Of a stretch of 64,000 nucleotides of DNA, positions 1 to 7,884 are shown piece by piece; the first letter of the stretch is position 1; every line of letters begins with the position of its first letter. The position numbers and the translations under genes were made by a program. The DNA comes from JAABVY01 sp964496505 (GTDB taxonomy: Bacteria > Zixibacteria > MSB-5A5 > JAABVY01): assembly GCA_964496505.1 (NCBI GenBank), contig CAZBZV010000013.1:1-64000 (forward strand). The letters are read 5' to 3'. A model generated the notes under the pieces. That model had not been told where the DNA came from and searched no databases. It was given only the letters and a program-made list of their open reading frames with translations.

Positions 1-1
1 T

Positions 2-83
2 CTGTAAACCATGTGACCGGAACTAAGTGTAAACTATGTCTCAGGAAGTACAGTTGTTGCAAGACTCTTACCAAGACTCTTAC
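2..83. mobile_element. Possible end of an IS21-like insertion sequence
   Basis: Two related direct motifs, TGTAAACCATGTGACCGG (about 3-20) and TGTAAACTATGTCTCAGG (about 28-45), resemble the repeated TGTAAA..ATGT..CCGG blocks seen at ends of IS21-type elements. They are followed by a perfect 12-bp tandem repeat, CAAGACTCTTAC, at 60-71 and 72-83, which might mark the junction with host DNA. No transposase frame lies to the right, so the element, if real, extends left out of the window. The family call rests on motif resemblance only. Confidence 0.4.
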
Positions 84-177
84 ATGATACCCCTTTCATG
101 ACGAAGCAATGTTCCAATAGAACGGCCTATGCCCGGGGGAGCTCGACTTTGGGGCACAGGCCGGCAAATCCAAAGTG

Positions 178-357
178 TTTTTAATCGGCGTGGACGATTA
201 AAAAAGAGGGCGGAACAGATTTTATTGAGAACTTAACACGATTTCGGCGGGTAAGTTGATGGCAGGTAGGAAATCTCTGAAGTAGATTATAAATAATCAA
301 AACTAAATCAACCCACGGCTTATATGTGGCGAACGCGCTATCCGTAAGTTCCGCCCT
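178..357. other. Structured non-coding region with nested inverted repeats
   Basis: A perfect 10-bp hairpin (TTTTTAATCG at 178-187, CGATTAAAAA at 195-204) is followed by a 10-bp long-range inverted repeat (AGGGCGGAAC at 207-216, GTTCCGCCCT at 348-357). That repeat encloses 131 bases containing further short complementarity (GTTGAT with ATCAAC). Near 130-170 there is also an imperfect inverted repeat, CCTATGCCC with GGGGCACAGG. No open frame covers it and it matches no RNA family I recognise (not tmRNA, 6S or RNase P). It could be a structured RNA or the remnant of a non-autonomous element. The rest of 84-730 shows nothing else I can name. Confidence 0.3.
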
Positions 358-546
358 TGCAACAGAGTTACTAGATCAAAGTACGCAGGAATTATCATGA
401 CAGTCTGTAAGGAAAATATTAGCCTGATGTAAAAGATTTATTAAAAGGTCCTGTTTTTGAAGCAAGAATATTATCAGTTCATGCCTGCGGGTAAGATGAT
501 TACGGAATGGTTTGAGGTGTCATTCTTTGACAGATTAGACCAAAGA

Positions 547-570
547 CCGCAGGGAAGGGATTCCCTGCGG
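547..570. other. Strong GNRA-type hairpin
   Basis: A perfect 10-bp stem, CCGCAGGGAA with TTCCCTGCGG, is closed by the tetraloop GGGA. No T-run follows on either strand, so it is not a classical intrinsic terminator. It lies about 180 bases before the promoter of the energy operon. Confidence 0.45.
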
Positions 571-730
571 CAGATGTGAACTCTATGTTTAAATGGCAAA
601 AATCATTGTATTTCAAGCCTTTCAGGATAAAAATTGCCATGTTTTTCCAGGTCTATTTCCAATATCCTCAAAATCCGGAGAAAGCATGTGAAATTTGTCT
701 CAAGCAAATGCTAAATTATTGGTAAATTTC

Positions 731-759
731 TTGACTAATAATAGTTTATAATGTATCGT
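731..759 (+). promoter_or_regulatory. Candidate sigma-70 promoter of the 2-oxoacid oxidoreductase operon
   Basis: TTGACT (731-736) is followed after 17 bases by TATCGT (754-759); an alternative -10 box TATAAT lies at 747-752. Either box puts the transcript start close to 760-766. That favours the ATG at 806, rather than the one at 767, as the first start codon. Confidence 0.45.
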
Positions 760-805
760 ATATATCTTGAATGTGAATTTGGTAACTTTGTCGAAAGCAC
801 TCGAG

Positions 806-1519
806 ATGGCAGAACACAAGCTTTCCAACCTCGAAAAACGCATCCTGATTTTTGCCGGGGGGTATGGCAGCGGCAAGACCGAAGTTGCGGTGAATTATGC
901 CGCTTACCTGGCAAGATTGGGGCATCTGCCGCTTACAATAGTCGATCTTGACATCGTAAATCCCTACTTCAGGTCCCGTGAGGCTGCCAAGCCAATGACA
1001 GCATTGGGAGTGCGTGTGGTTATGCCGGCCGGAGAGCATTGCTCGGCCGATCTGCCGATTATTCTTCCTGAGGTCAAGGGCGCGATCGAGAATGAGGAAG
1101 AACGCGTGATTCTTGATGTGGGCGGTGACGATGTGGGCGCGAGAGTGATGAGCTCGATGGCGGATGCGTTTAAGCCCAATGACTATGAGATGCTTTTCGT
1201 ATTAAATGCCAATAGGCCGTTCACATCAGATGTGAAAAGCTGTATGAAAATGAAGGCGGAAATTGAAGCATCCTGCCGTCTTGATTTTACCGGAATCATC
1301 TCGAATACTCATCTGATAGATGAAACTGACAGAGATACTATATTGGACGGAATGAAATTGGCGCGGGAGTTCAGCAGGGAGTCAGGACTTCCGGTGAAAT
1401 TCGTAAGCGCCAAGGCCAAAGTGCTTGAAAAAATACAACCCGAGGAGGTCGACTGTGCCATTCTTCCCCTGGAGCGTTTTATGCTGAAGCCGTGGGAACT
1501 GGAATCGAAATCCAGGTAA
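806..1519 (+). CDS. P-loop ATPase (MinD/CobQ-like) heading the oxidoreductase operon
   Basis: This is a cytoplasmic nucleotide-binding protein of about 237 residues. It carries a Walker A motif GGYGSGKTE near the N-terminus and DLDIVNPYFRSRE just after, as in SIMIBI-class (MinD, CobQ, CooC) ATPases. A DVGGDDVGAR segment stands in for the switch II/Walker B region. The first in-frame ATG is at 767, but the promoter lies so close that the ATG at 806 (MAEHKL) is preferred; no strong ribosome site marks either. It is 30 bases upstream of the ferredoxin subunit. Its role is unknown. By analogy with CooC-like or Mrp-like ATPases it may help assemble or load the iron-sulfur complex encoded behind it, which is inference from position. 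Confidence 0.72.
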   Translation: MAEHKLSNLEKRILIFAGGYGSGKTEVAVNYAAYLARLGHLPLTIVDLDIVNPYFRSREAAKPMTALGVRVVMPAGEHCSADLPIILPEVKGAIENEEERVILDVGGDDVGARVMSSMADAFKPNDYEMLFVLNANRPFTSDVKSCMKMKAEIEASCRLDFTGIISNTHLIDETDRDTILDGMKLAREFSRESGLPVKFVSAKAKVLEKIQPEEVDCAILPLERFMLKPWELESKSR

Positions 1520-1549
1520 GGAACGGTCAATCCAGAAGGAATTTATAAT

Positions 1550-1783
1550 ATGCCCGGAATTACAATTGATAAAAATTACTGCAAAGGCTGTGAGCTTTGC
1601 GTAAAGGCTTGTCCGCAGCAGATCATTTCGATGTCTAAGGAGATCACCAAGCGCGGTTACTTTTACGCCCAGGTTCACGATCCGTCGAGATGTATCGGCT
1701 GCCGCCTGTGTGCGATAGCCTGTCCCGACGCAGCCATCGAGGTCCACTCGCATGGCACCAGATATGTCTTGTTCGAATACTAA
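1550..1783 (+). CDS. 2-oxoacid:ferredoxin oxidoreductase delta subunit, 2[4Fe-4S] ferredoxin
   Basis: A 77-residue ferredoxin with two complete cluster motifs, CKGCELCVKACPQ and CIGCRLCAIACPD. In four-subunit oxidoreductases of the Kor/Vor/Por family this subunit takes electrons from the thiamine-bound intermediate and passes them on. It is separated from the ATPase gene by 30 bases and from the alpha subunit by 18, and belongs to the same operon. Length and cysteine spacing are typical of KorD/VorC-type subunits. Confidence 0.9.
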   Translation: MPGITIDKNYCKGCELCVKACPQQIISMSKEITKRGYFYAQVHDPSRCIGCRLCAIACPDAAIEVHSHGTRYVLFEY

Positions 1784-1801
1784 GGAAAAGGTGCGAAAGA
1801 T

Positions 1802-2872
1802 ATGGCAAAAATTCTGATGAAAGGAAATGAGGCAATTGGTGAGGCGGCTGTGCGTGCTGGAGGATTACATTATTTCGCCTATCCTATTACGCCTCAGAGC
1901 GAGGTCGGTGAATATCTGGTTAAAAGGCTGCCCGAGGTGGGCGGTGTATTCGTGCAGGCCGAATCCGAAGTTGCTGTGGGCAATATGCTATTCGGCGGAG
2001 CCGCATCGGGAAAACGCGTATTCACCACCTCATCCAGTCCCGGCATCTCATTGATGCAGGAGGCGATATCGTATATAGCCGGAGCGCATCTCCCGGCGGT
2101 CTTTATAAATATCGTGCGGGGCGGTCCCGGTCTGGGAGGAATTCTCCCGGCTCAGTCTGACTATTTCCAGGCGACCAAAGGCGGGGGACATGGAGATTAC
2201 CGTCTTCTTGTGTTGGCGCCTTCGACTGTTCAGGAAGCGGTTGATCTGGTAATGCTGGCTTTTGACCTGGCACATAAATATCTTAATCCCGTGATGGTTC
2301 TGGGTGATGGTATGATCGGGCAGATGATGGAGGCGGTGGAGTTTCCCGAGGGTATTAAGGAGACAGATGATCCGATGACCATGGATTGGCCCGCTACCGG
2401 ATGTGAGGGCCGCGATCCGAGAATTGTCAAGTCGCTCTTCTTAGATCCCCAGGCGCTTGAGAAAAACAGCTTTGCTCTGGCGGAAAAGTATAAAAAGATG
2501 AAAGAGGAAGAAGTCCGTTACGAGCTTTACAAAGTGAAAGATGATTGCCAAATTTTGCTGATCTCCTACGGCACTATGGCTCGTATTTGCCAGACGGTAA
2601 TTGATGAGATGGAAGAGGAGGGCGTATCGGTCGGATTGCTTCGTCCTATAACTCTCTTCCCGTTCCCGGAGAATGAGATTCGTGAGCAGGCCTGGAAGGA
2701 AAATATTCGTGCAGTTCTTTCGGTTGAGATGAGTACGGGGCAAATGGTAGAGGATGTCGACAAAGCAGTGCGCGGCAAGAAACCGGTCGAGTTTTACGGC
2801 CGTACCGGCGGGATCGTGCCCTCGCCCGAAGAGGTCAGAGATTATATATTGAAAATTCTTGAAAAGAAATAA
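1802..2872 (+). CDS. vorB: 2-oxoacid:ferredoxin oxidoreductase alpha subunit (VorB/KorA family)
   Basis: A 356-residue alpha subunit that forms the pyrimidine-binding half of the thiamine diphosphate site together with the beta subunit. The N-terminal GNEAIGEAAVRAG followed by YPITPQSEVGEYL is the hallmark of the family. SSPGISLMQEAISY and the C-terminal transketolase-like domain (LISYGTMAR, LLRPITLFPFP) are also present. The closest pattern I recall is VorB (branched-chain 2-oxoacids), but 2-oxoglutarate oxidoreductases share it, so the substrate is not settled. It starts at an ATG 18 bases after the ferredoxin gene. Confidence 0.9.
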   Translation: MAKILMKGNEAIGEAAVRAGGLHYFAYPITPQSEVGEYLVKRLPEVGGVFVQAESEVAVGNMLFGGAASGKRVFTTSSSPGISLMQEAISYIAGAHLPAVFINIVRGGPGLGGILPAQSDYFQATKGGGHGDYRLLVLAPSTVQEAVDLVMLAFDLAHKYLNPVMVLGDGMIGQMMEAVEFPEGIKETDDPMTMDWPATGCEGRDPRIVKSLFLDPQALEKNSFALAEKYKKMKEEEVRYELYKVKDDCQILLISYGTMARICQTVIDEMEEEGVSVGLLRPITLFPFPENEIREQAWKENIRAVLSVEMSTGQMVEDVDKAVRGKKPVEFYGRTGGIVPSPEEVRDYILKILEKK

Positions 2873-2885
2873 AGCTGAGGTGACT

Positions 2886-3662
2886 ATGCCAGAGGCAAAA
2901 TTGAAAATTTTTGAAAGACCGAAATCATTCACCGATGTTGTTACGCACTATTGCCCGGGATGTACTCACGGTATTATTCACAGGCTGATTGCTGAGACAA
3001 TCGATGAATACGGCATCCGCGGTAAGACTGTCGGGGTCGCCCCGGTCGGCTGCTCGGTTTTGATTTATAATTATTTCAGGACCGATTTCCTGGAAGCGCC
3101 CCATGGCCGCGCCCCGGCGCTTGCGACCGGCATTAAGCGCGTCAGTCCGGAGCTGATTGTATTTACATATCAGGGTGACGGCGACCTGGCCTCGATCGGA
3201 ATGGGTGAAATCGTTCATGCCGCCAACCGCGGTGAAAAGATTACCGTAGTGTTTGTTAATAACGCTATCTACGGCATGACCGGCGGGCAGATGGCGCCGA
3301 CAACCATGCCCGGGCAGGTTACCACAACCTCGCCTATGGGTCGTGATGTGGGCCAGGCGGGCTATCCCATCAGAATGAGCGAGCTCCTTTCCACGTTGAG
3401 AACTCCCGCATATATCGAGCGTGTTTCGGTGCATAATCCGTATAATGTCGTCAAGGCCAAGAAAGCGATCAAGAAGGCATTCAAAAACCAGATGGAAGGG
3501 AAGAGGTTTACATTTGTTGAAGTACTTTCTACCTGTCCGACCAACTGGGGTTTGACGCCTGATGAAGCGCAGAATTGGCTGGAGGACAATATGCTCGCTT
3601 TCTACCCGCTGGGAGTTTTCAAAGACACTTACTATGATAATGATGAGGAGGGGCAGAAGTGA
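2886..3662 (+). CDS. 2-oxoacid:ferredoxin oxidoreductase beta subunit (thiamine diphosphate-binding)
   Basis: This is the beta subunit, carrying the thiamine diphosphate-binding fold. It shows CPGCTHGIIHRL at the N-terminus, the APVGCS loop, the cofactor motif GDGDLASIG followed by NNAIYGMTGGQM, and STCPTNWGL near the C-terminus, all typical of KorB/VorA subunits of about 260 residues. An upstream in-frame ATG at 2859 overlaps vorB. The ATG at 2886 is preferred because GAGGTG lies just before it. The stop overlaps the start of the gamma subunit, which indicates tight translational coupling. Confidence 0.9.
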   Translation: MPEAKLKIFERPKSFTDVVTHYCPGCTHGIIHRLIAETIDEYGIRGKTVGVAPVGCSVLIYNYFRTDFLEAPHGRAPALATGIKRVSPELIVFTYQGDGDLASIGMGEIVHAANRGEKITVVFVNNAIYGMTGGQMAPTTMPGQVTTTSPMGRDVGQAGYPIRMSELLSTLRTPAYIERVSVHNPYNVVKAKKAIKKAFKNQMEGKRFTFVEVLSTCPTNWGLTPDEAQNWLEDNMLAFYPLGVFKDTYYDNDEEGQK

Positions 3663-4222
3663 GTCAGTATGAGGTGACTTTTGCCGGATTCGGAGGACAG
3701 GGGATTATGACCGCCGGCCAACTGCTCGCTTATACCGGTATGAATGCGGGCAAACACGTGGCCTGGATACCGTCATACGGTCCGGAGATGCGCGGCGGTA
3801 CGGCTTACTGCACTGTGGTGGTCTCGGGTGAAAGAATCGGCTCCCCGATTATCAACCGTCCGCAGGGAATATGCGTTTTCAATCGTCCATCATTGGATAA
3901 GTTCGGTCCCAGGGTCAAGCCGGGAGGACTGCTTATTATTAACAGCTCGCTCGTTGATGCTACCTCGGACAGGGATGATATCCAGGTGCTAGAAATCCTG
4001 GCCAATGACATAGCCCAGAAAGCGGGCAGCGGGAAGGCAACCAACATGGTCGTCCTGGGGGCATTTGTGGGCGCAACCGGGATTGTCGAATTCGACAAGC
4101 TGAAGGAAACATTGACCGAGAAGATGGGGCGCAAAAAAGATCTTTTGCAGATTAACTATAAAGCTCTGGATGAGGGATATGAGCTTGGCCGGAAGGCCAA
4201 AGAGGAGAAGGTTAAAGGATGA
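3659..4222 (+). CDS. 2-oxoacid:ferredoxin oxidoreductase gamma subunit
   Basis: A 187-residue gamma subunit. The N-terminal FAGFGGQGIMTAGQLLAY and the segment IPSYGPEMRGGTAYC are diagnostic of the Kor/Vor/Por gamma domain, which binds the coenzyme A part of the reaction. The start is a GTG at 3659 that overlaps the stop of the beta gene and has GAGGAGG a few bases upstream. It is followed without a gap by the NuoE-like gene (ATG at 4219), so the oxidoreductase and the NADH-module genes are one transcription unit. Confidence 0.9.
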   Translation: MSQYEVTFAGFGGQGIMTAGQLLAYTGMNAGKHVAWIPSYGPEMRGGTAYCTVVVSGERIGSPIINRPQGICVFNRPSLDKFGPRVKPGGLLIINSSLVDATSDRDDIQVLEILANDIAQKAGSGKATNMVVLGAFVGATGIVEFDKLKETLTEKMGRKKDLLQINYKALDEGYELGRKAKEEKVKG

Positions 4223-4692
4223 AACCGGAAATAGACGTTGTTGAGCTCAAAGAAATAATTAGTCACAGTCCGCAGAAACCCAGCTCACTGATCGCGGTGC
4301 TTCAGGATATCCAGAGGAAGTTTCATTATCTTCCGCCTGAAGCGATAAAAGAGACATCAAGCGCACTGGGAGTTCCGCTTTCACAGGTGTACAGCGTGGC
4401 GACATTTTACAGCGCCTTCAGCCTTGAGCCGCGCGGCAAGCATACCTGCCGTATCTGTATGGGTACAGCCTGCCATATCAAGGGCGCGCCGATGGCTCTG
4501 GAGCAGGCCGAGCAACAACTTGGCATCAAGGCCGGGCAGACGACCCCCGATTTGAGTTTCACGCTCGAGGTGGTCAACTGCGTTGGCGCTTGCGCTATGG
4601 CACCGGTCGTTATTATCGATGACAAGTATTTCGGCAATGTGCGTGTGGACAAGATGAAGAGACATCTGGATGGAGTGAAGGATGAAGATTGA
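4219..4692 (+). CDS. NuoE-like [2Fe-2S] thioredoxin-fold subunit
   Basis: A 157-residue homologue of the 24-kDa subunit of complex I and of HydC/HndA-type subunits. Helices at the N-terminus (SLIAVLQDIQRKFHYLP, LSQVYSVATFYSAF) are followed by the four cluster ligands in CMGTAC and CVGACAMAP. Together with the next gene it would form the NADH-oxidising or NAD-reducing arm. It overlaps both neighbours by a few bases (start inside the gamma subunit, end inside the NuoF-like gene), which suggests fixed stoichiometry. Confidence 0.92.
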   Translation: MKPEIDVVELKEIISHSPQKPSSLIAVLQDIQRKFHYLPPEAIKETSSALGVPLSQVYSVATFYSAFSLEPRGKHTCRICMGTACHIKGAPMALEQAEQQLGIKAGQTTPDLSFTLEVVNCVGACAMAPVVIIDDKYFGNVRVDKMKRHLDGVKDED

Positions 4693-6535
4693 TTCACCGG
4701 ATAAATTAAAGGCATGGAAAGAGGAGTGCCTGCAGAAGGACGCTAAACTCAAAAAGAAAGTGATCGTCTGTTTCGGTCCGGGATGTCTGGCCGCCGGATG
4801 CAGGGAATTGTATGCCAAATTCGAGGAGATTCTGGCAGAGAAGAAGCTGGATGATATCACGCTCGAGTCGTTCAAGAAGACCGGCTGTCACGGCCTGTGC
4901 GAAAAAGGCCCGCTGGTAGTGATCGAACCGGACGGTATCTTTTATACCAGGGTCAGGACCACCCAGGTTAAAGATATTGTCGAGAAGACTCTGGAAAATG
5001 GGGAGATAATCGAGAGGCTTCTTTATAAGAATCCCAAGACCAAAGAGAGAGTAGTCAAGTATCAGGACATAGATTTTTACAAAAAGCAGAAACGCCTGGC
5101 GCTTCGTAACCTCGGGCATATCGATCCGGATAATGTCGAGGATTATATCGCCCGTGATGGATACCAGGCGGTCGTCAAGGTGCTGACCACGATGAAGCCG
5201 GAAGAGGTTATCGATGAGGTCAAGCTTTCCGGTATTCGTGGACGTGGAGGCGGAGGTTTTCCTGCCGGACGCAAATGGGCGACATGCAGGAATGCCGAAT
5301 CTGACGTGCGTTACGTTATCTGCAACGGCGATGAGGGCGATCCCGGTGCGTTTATGGACCGCAGTATCATGGAAGGCGATCCGCATTCTGTTCTGGAGGG
5401 GATGATAATCTGCTCTTATGCAGTGGGTGCTCATGACGCTTATATCTATGTCCGCGAGGAATACCCGCTGGCGGTGCAGCATCTGTATCAGGCGATTGAC
5501 GACGCCAAAGAGCACGGCCTTCTGGGCGAGAATATTATGGGCACCGACTTCAACCTGGATATTCATATCAGCCGCGGCGGCGGCGCATTTGTTTGCGGCG
5601 AGTCATCCGCACTGATGAAATCTGTTGCGGGGGAAGTCGGTGAGCCCCGCGCCAAGTATATCCATTCGGTTGTTAAGGGTCTCTGGGATAAACCCACTGT
5701 TTTGAACAATGTGGAGACGTTTGCCAATATACCGCTGATAATGAACAAGGGCGGAGAGTGGTTCAGGTCTATCGGCACCGAAAAATCAACCGGTACAAAA
5801 GCCTTTTCACTCGTCGGGAAAGTCGAAAATACCGGTTTGATCGAGGTACCGATGGGGATGACACTGCGTGAGATAATATACGATATCGGCGGTGGAATTA
5901 AAGATGACAGAAAGTTCAAAGCTGTGCAGACCGGCGGTCCCTCGGGCGGATGCCTGCCTGAGGATAAGCTCGATCTTCCGGTTGATTTCGATACCTTGAC
6001 CAAGGCCGGTTCGATGATGGGCTCGGGCGGCATGATCGTTATGGATGATCATACATGCATGGTCGATGTCGCCAAATACTTCTTGAAGTTCCTCGTGGGC
6101 GAATCCTGCGGAAAGGATGTGCCCTGCCGCGAGGGACTGTATCAGCTTCATAAACTCGTGGTGAAGGTTACCGAGGGCAAGGCCACCGAGGGCGATCTGG
6201 ACCTGATGGAACACTTGTCGGAATATATAATCAAGGGCTCACTCTGCGGGTTGGGCAAATCCGGTCCGAATCCGTTTTTGAGTACGGTTCGCTACTTCCG
6301 CGATGAGTATCTTGCTCATATCATTGATAAGAAGTGTCCGGGCGGAGTCTGCCGTGATCTGATCAGGTTCGAGATTAATGATAAATGCACCGGTTGTACG
6401 GCCTGCATTAAGCCCTGCCCGGTTGATGCGATCACCGGTGAGAAGGATAAGCTACATATTTTGGATCAGGAAAAATGCACAAAATGCGGCGCATGCTATG
6501 CTGTATGCCAGTTTGACGCTATAGATATAATTTGA
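4682..6535 (+). CDS. NuoF-like NADH/FMN subunit with extra iron-sulfur domains
   Basis: A 617-residue flavin and nucleotide-binding subunit of the HydB/HndC type. Residues ~20-110 form a thioredoxin-like [2Fe-2S] domain (CFGPGCLAAGC, TGCHGLC). The central NuoF core shows GIRGRGGGGFPAGRKW and CNGDEGDPGAFMDR for FMN and NADH. The cluster site CGKDVPCREG (about residue 475) with GSLCGLGKSGPNP follows. The C-terminus adds a 2[4Fe-4S] ferredoxin (CTGCTACIKPCP, CTKCGACYAVC). This build is known from electron-bifurcating hydrogenases and formate dehydrogenases, but no hydrogenase is encoded here. The likely partner is the 2-oxoacid oxidoreductase just upstream. Confidence 0.93.
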   Translation: MKIDSPDKLKAWKEECLQKDAKLKKKVIVCFGPGCLAAGCRELYAKFEEILAEKKLDDITLESFKKTGCHGLCEKGPLVVIEPDGIFYTRVRTTQVKDIVEKTLENGEIIERLLYKNPKTKERVVKYQDIDFYKKQKRLALRNLGHIDPDNVEDYIARDGYQAVVKVLTTMKPEEVIDEVKLSGIRGRGGGGFPAGRKWATCRNAESDVRYVICNGDEGDPGAFMDRSIMEGDPHSVLEGMIICSYAVGAHDAYIYVREEYPLAVQHLYQAIDDAKEHGLLGENIMGTDFNLDIHISRGGGAFVCGESSALMKSVAGEVGEPRAKYIHSVVKGLWDKPTVLNNVETFANIPLIMNKGGEWFRSIGTEKSTGTKAFSLVGKVENTGLIEVPMGMTLREIIYDIGGGIKDDRKFKAVQTGGPSGGCLPEDKLDLPVDFDTLTKAGSMMGSGGMIVMDDHTCMVDVAKYFLKFLVGESCGKDVPCREGLYQLHKLVVKVTEGKATEGDLDLMEHLSEYIIKGSLCGLGKSGPNPFLSTVRYFRDEYLAHIIDKKCPGGVCRDLIRFEINDKCTGCTACIKPCPVDAITGEKDKLHILDQEKCTKCGACYAVCQFDAIDII

Positions 6536-6549
6536 GAGAGGTTGATAAG

Positions 6550-7341
6550 GTGAAGATCCAGATAAATGGAAGATGGTACGAGGCGAAAGAGGGCGAGATG
6601 GTTCTTGATGTCCTGCGCCGGGAGGGAATCGAGGTTCCCGCACTGTGTGCGCATGAGGCGGTGGAACCATACGGCGCCTGCCGATTATGTATGGTTGAGA
6701 TCACCCATGAAGACTGGGGCGGCTGGAAAGGGAATGTTACCTCCTGCCTCTATCCGGTCGAAGATAAATTGATTGTACATACTCACACCGAAGATGTGAT
6801 CGAACTGCGTAAGATGGTACTGAACCTGCTTTTGGCGCGCTGTCCGAATACACCGGAAATTCAGAAGCTCGCAGAGGAATACGGAATCGACACGACCAGC
6901 TTCGTTCCGCGTGAAGATGCCGATGACTGTATTATGTGCGGTTTGTGTACTCGTGTCTGCACCAAAATGGGATTCAATGCTATTTCAGTAGCCGGGCGGG
7001 GATATGACCGCGAGGTGACAACGCCTTTGAAGGAAGCCCCTCCCGATTGTGTGGGCTGTCTGGCCTGCGTGAATATCTGTCCTACCAATCATATTAAGTA
7101 TCAGGATGTGGGGACAACAAGGGAGATCTGGGGGCGTCAGTTCGAACTGGTTAAATGTAAGGAATGCGGCAAAGCCCTGATCACCCGTGAATTCGCGGAT
7201 TACCTAATAGAGAATCGTGATATACCGGCAGACTATTTCGATGTCTGTGACGACTGCAAGCGCGCCGGTACCGCCAAAAATTTCAAGAAGCTAGTTCACT
7301 GGGAAGAGAAAGAAGAGGCTGAGGAGGAGGTGTCGGCATGA
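6550..7341 (+). CDS. Short NuoG-like iron-sulfur protein with C-terminal CxxC pairs
   Basis: About 263 residues. An N-terminal plant-type [2Fe-2S] domain (LCAHEA, CRLCMVEI, SCLYPV) is followed by a two-cluster ferredoxin domain (CIMCGLCTRVC and CVGCLACVNICP). A C-terminal pair, CKECGK and CDDCKRAG, may bind zinc. The His-containing cluster motif of full NuoG/HydA is reduced to a lone ARCPNT, and there is no H-cluster or molybdopterin domain. A TTG at 6532 would overlap the previous gene. The GTG at 6550 is chosen because AGAGAGG lies about 8 bases upstream. It probably wires the NuoEF part to the ferredoxins. Confidence 0.88.
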   Translation: MKIQINGRWYEAKEGEMVLDVLRREGIEVPALCAHEAVEPYGACRLCMVEITHEDWGGWKGNVTSCLYPVEDKLIVHTHTEDVIELRKMVLNLLLARCPNTPEIQKLAEEYGIDTTSFVPREDADDCIMCGLCTRVCTKMGFNAISVAGRGYDREVTTPLKEAPPDCVGCLACVNICPTNHIKYQDVGTTREIWGRQFELVKCKECGKALITREFADYLIENRDIPADYFDVCDDCKRAGTAKNFKKLVHWEEKEEAEEEVSA

Positions 7342-7739
7342 CCAAACGATTTATTATAAGACCGGCGCTCTGTATCGGATGCCGTACCTGTGAACTGGCC
7401 TGTTCCCTGACTCACCAGGAGGGAAAAACTCCCGGCCGCACCCGTATCTATCCATTGGCGGTGGGCAAGGAAAAATGGGTGCCGGTGGCATGCCTTCAGT
7501 GCGATGATCCAGCCTGCGTGAAATCATGCCTTGTGGATGCATTGAGACTGAACGAGGAGCTGGGGTATATCGAGCTATTGCAGGAGAGATGTATCAAGTG
7601 CCGCGCTTGTGTGGCTGCCTGCCCGTTTGGTTGCTCGCTTATCGACGAGGAACAGGAGATTATTGTGAAATGCGATCTTTGCGAGGGCAATCCGGCCTGC
7701 GCAAGGTTCTGCCCCACCAAGGCGCTTGAATATAAATAA
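7338..7739 (+). CDS. Polyferredoxin of the CooF/HycB/DmsB type
   Basis: A 133-residue four-cluster-type ferredoxin with cysteine groups CIGCRTCELAC, CLQCDDPACVKSC, CIKCRACVAACPFG and CDLCEGNPACARFCP. Proteins of this shape shuttle electrons between a catalytic subunit and a partner reductase. It starts in an ATGA overlap with the NuoG-like gene and is the last gene of the operon, followed by an intrinsic terminator 20 bases later. Confidence 0.9.
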   Translation: MTKRFIIRPALCIGCRTCELACSLTHQEGKTPGRTRIYPLAVGKEKWVPVACLQCDDPACVKSCLVDALRLNEELGYIELLQERCIKCRACVAACPFGCSLIDEEQEIIVKCDLCEGNPACARFCPTKALEYK

Positions 7740-7761
7740 TCGAAATAAAGCTTCGCTTTCG

Positions 7762-7790
7762 ACTGCCGGTTTCAAATCGGCAGTTTTTTA
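7762..7790 (+). terminator. Intrinsic terminator of the oxidoreductase operon
   Basis: Stem ACTGCCG with CGGCAGT, 9-base loop, then TTTTTTA. It lies 22 bases after the polyferredoxin stop codon. Confidence 0.85.
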
Positions 7791-7884
7791 TTTTAGGGAT
7801 AAATTCTGTTGTGTTTCGACTATAACTTATTAACTTGTATATTATTCAAGGATATTTGACAGATAAAATTCGGAGGTGATCGGT

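Noticed and set aside
84..730. A possible tmRNA, RNase P or other standard RNA before the first operon
   Set aside because: None of the conserved core sequences of these RNAs is present, although the region is structured.
4682..7739. Bifurcating hydrogenase or formate dehydrogenase operon
   Set aside because: No H-cluster cysteine motifs or molybdopterin domain are encoded anywhere in the operon.
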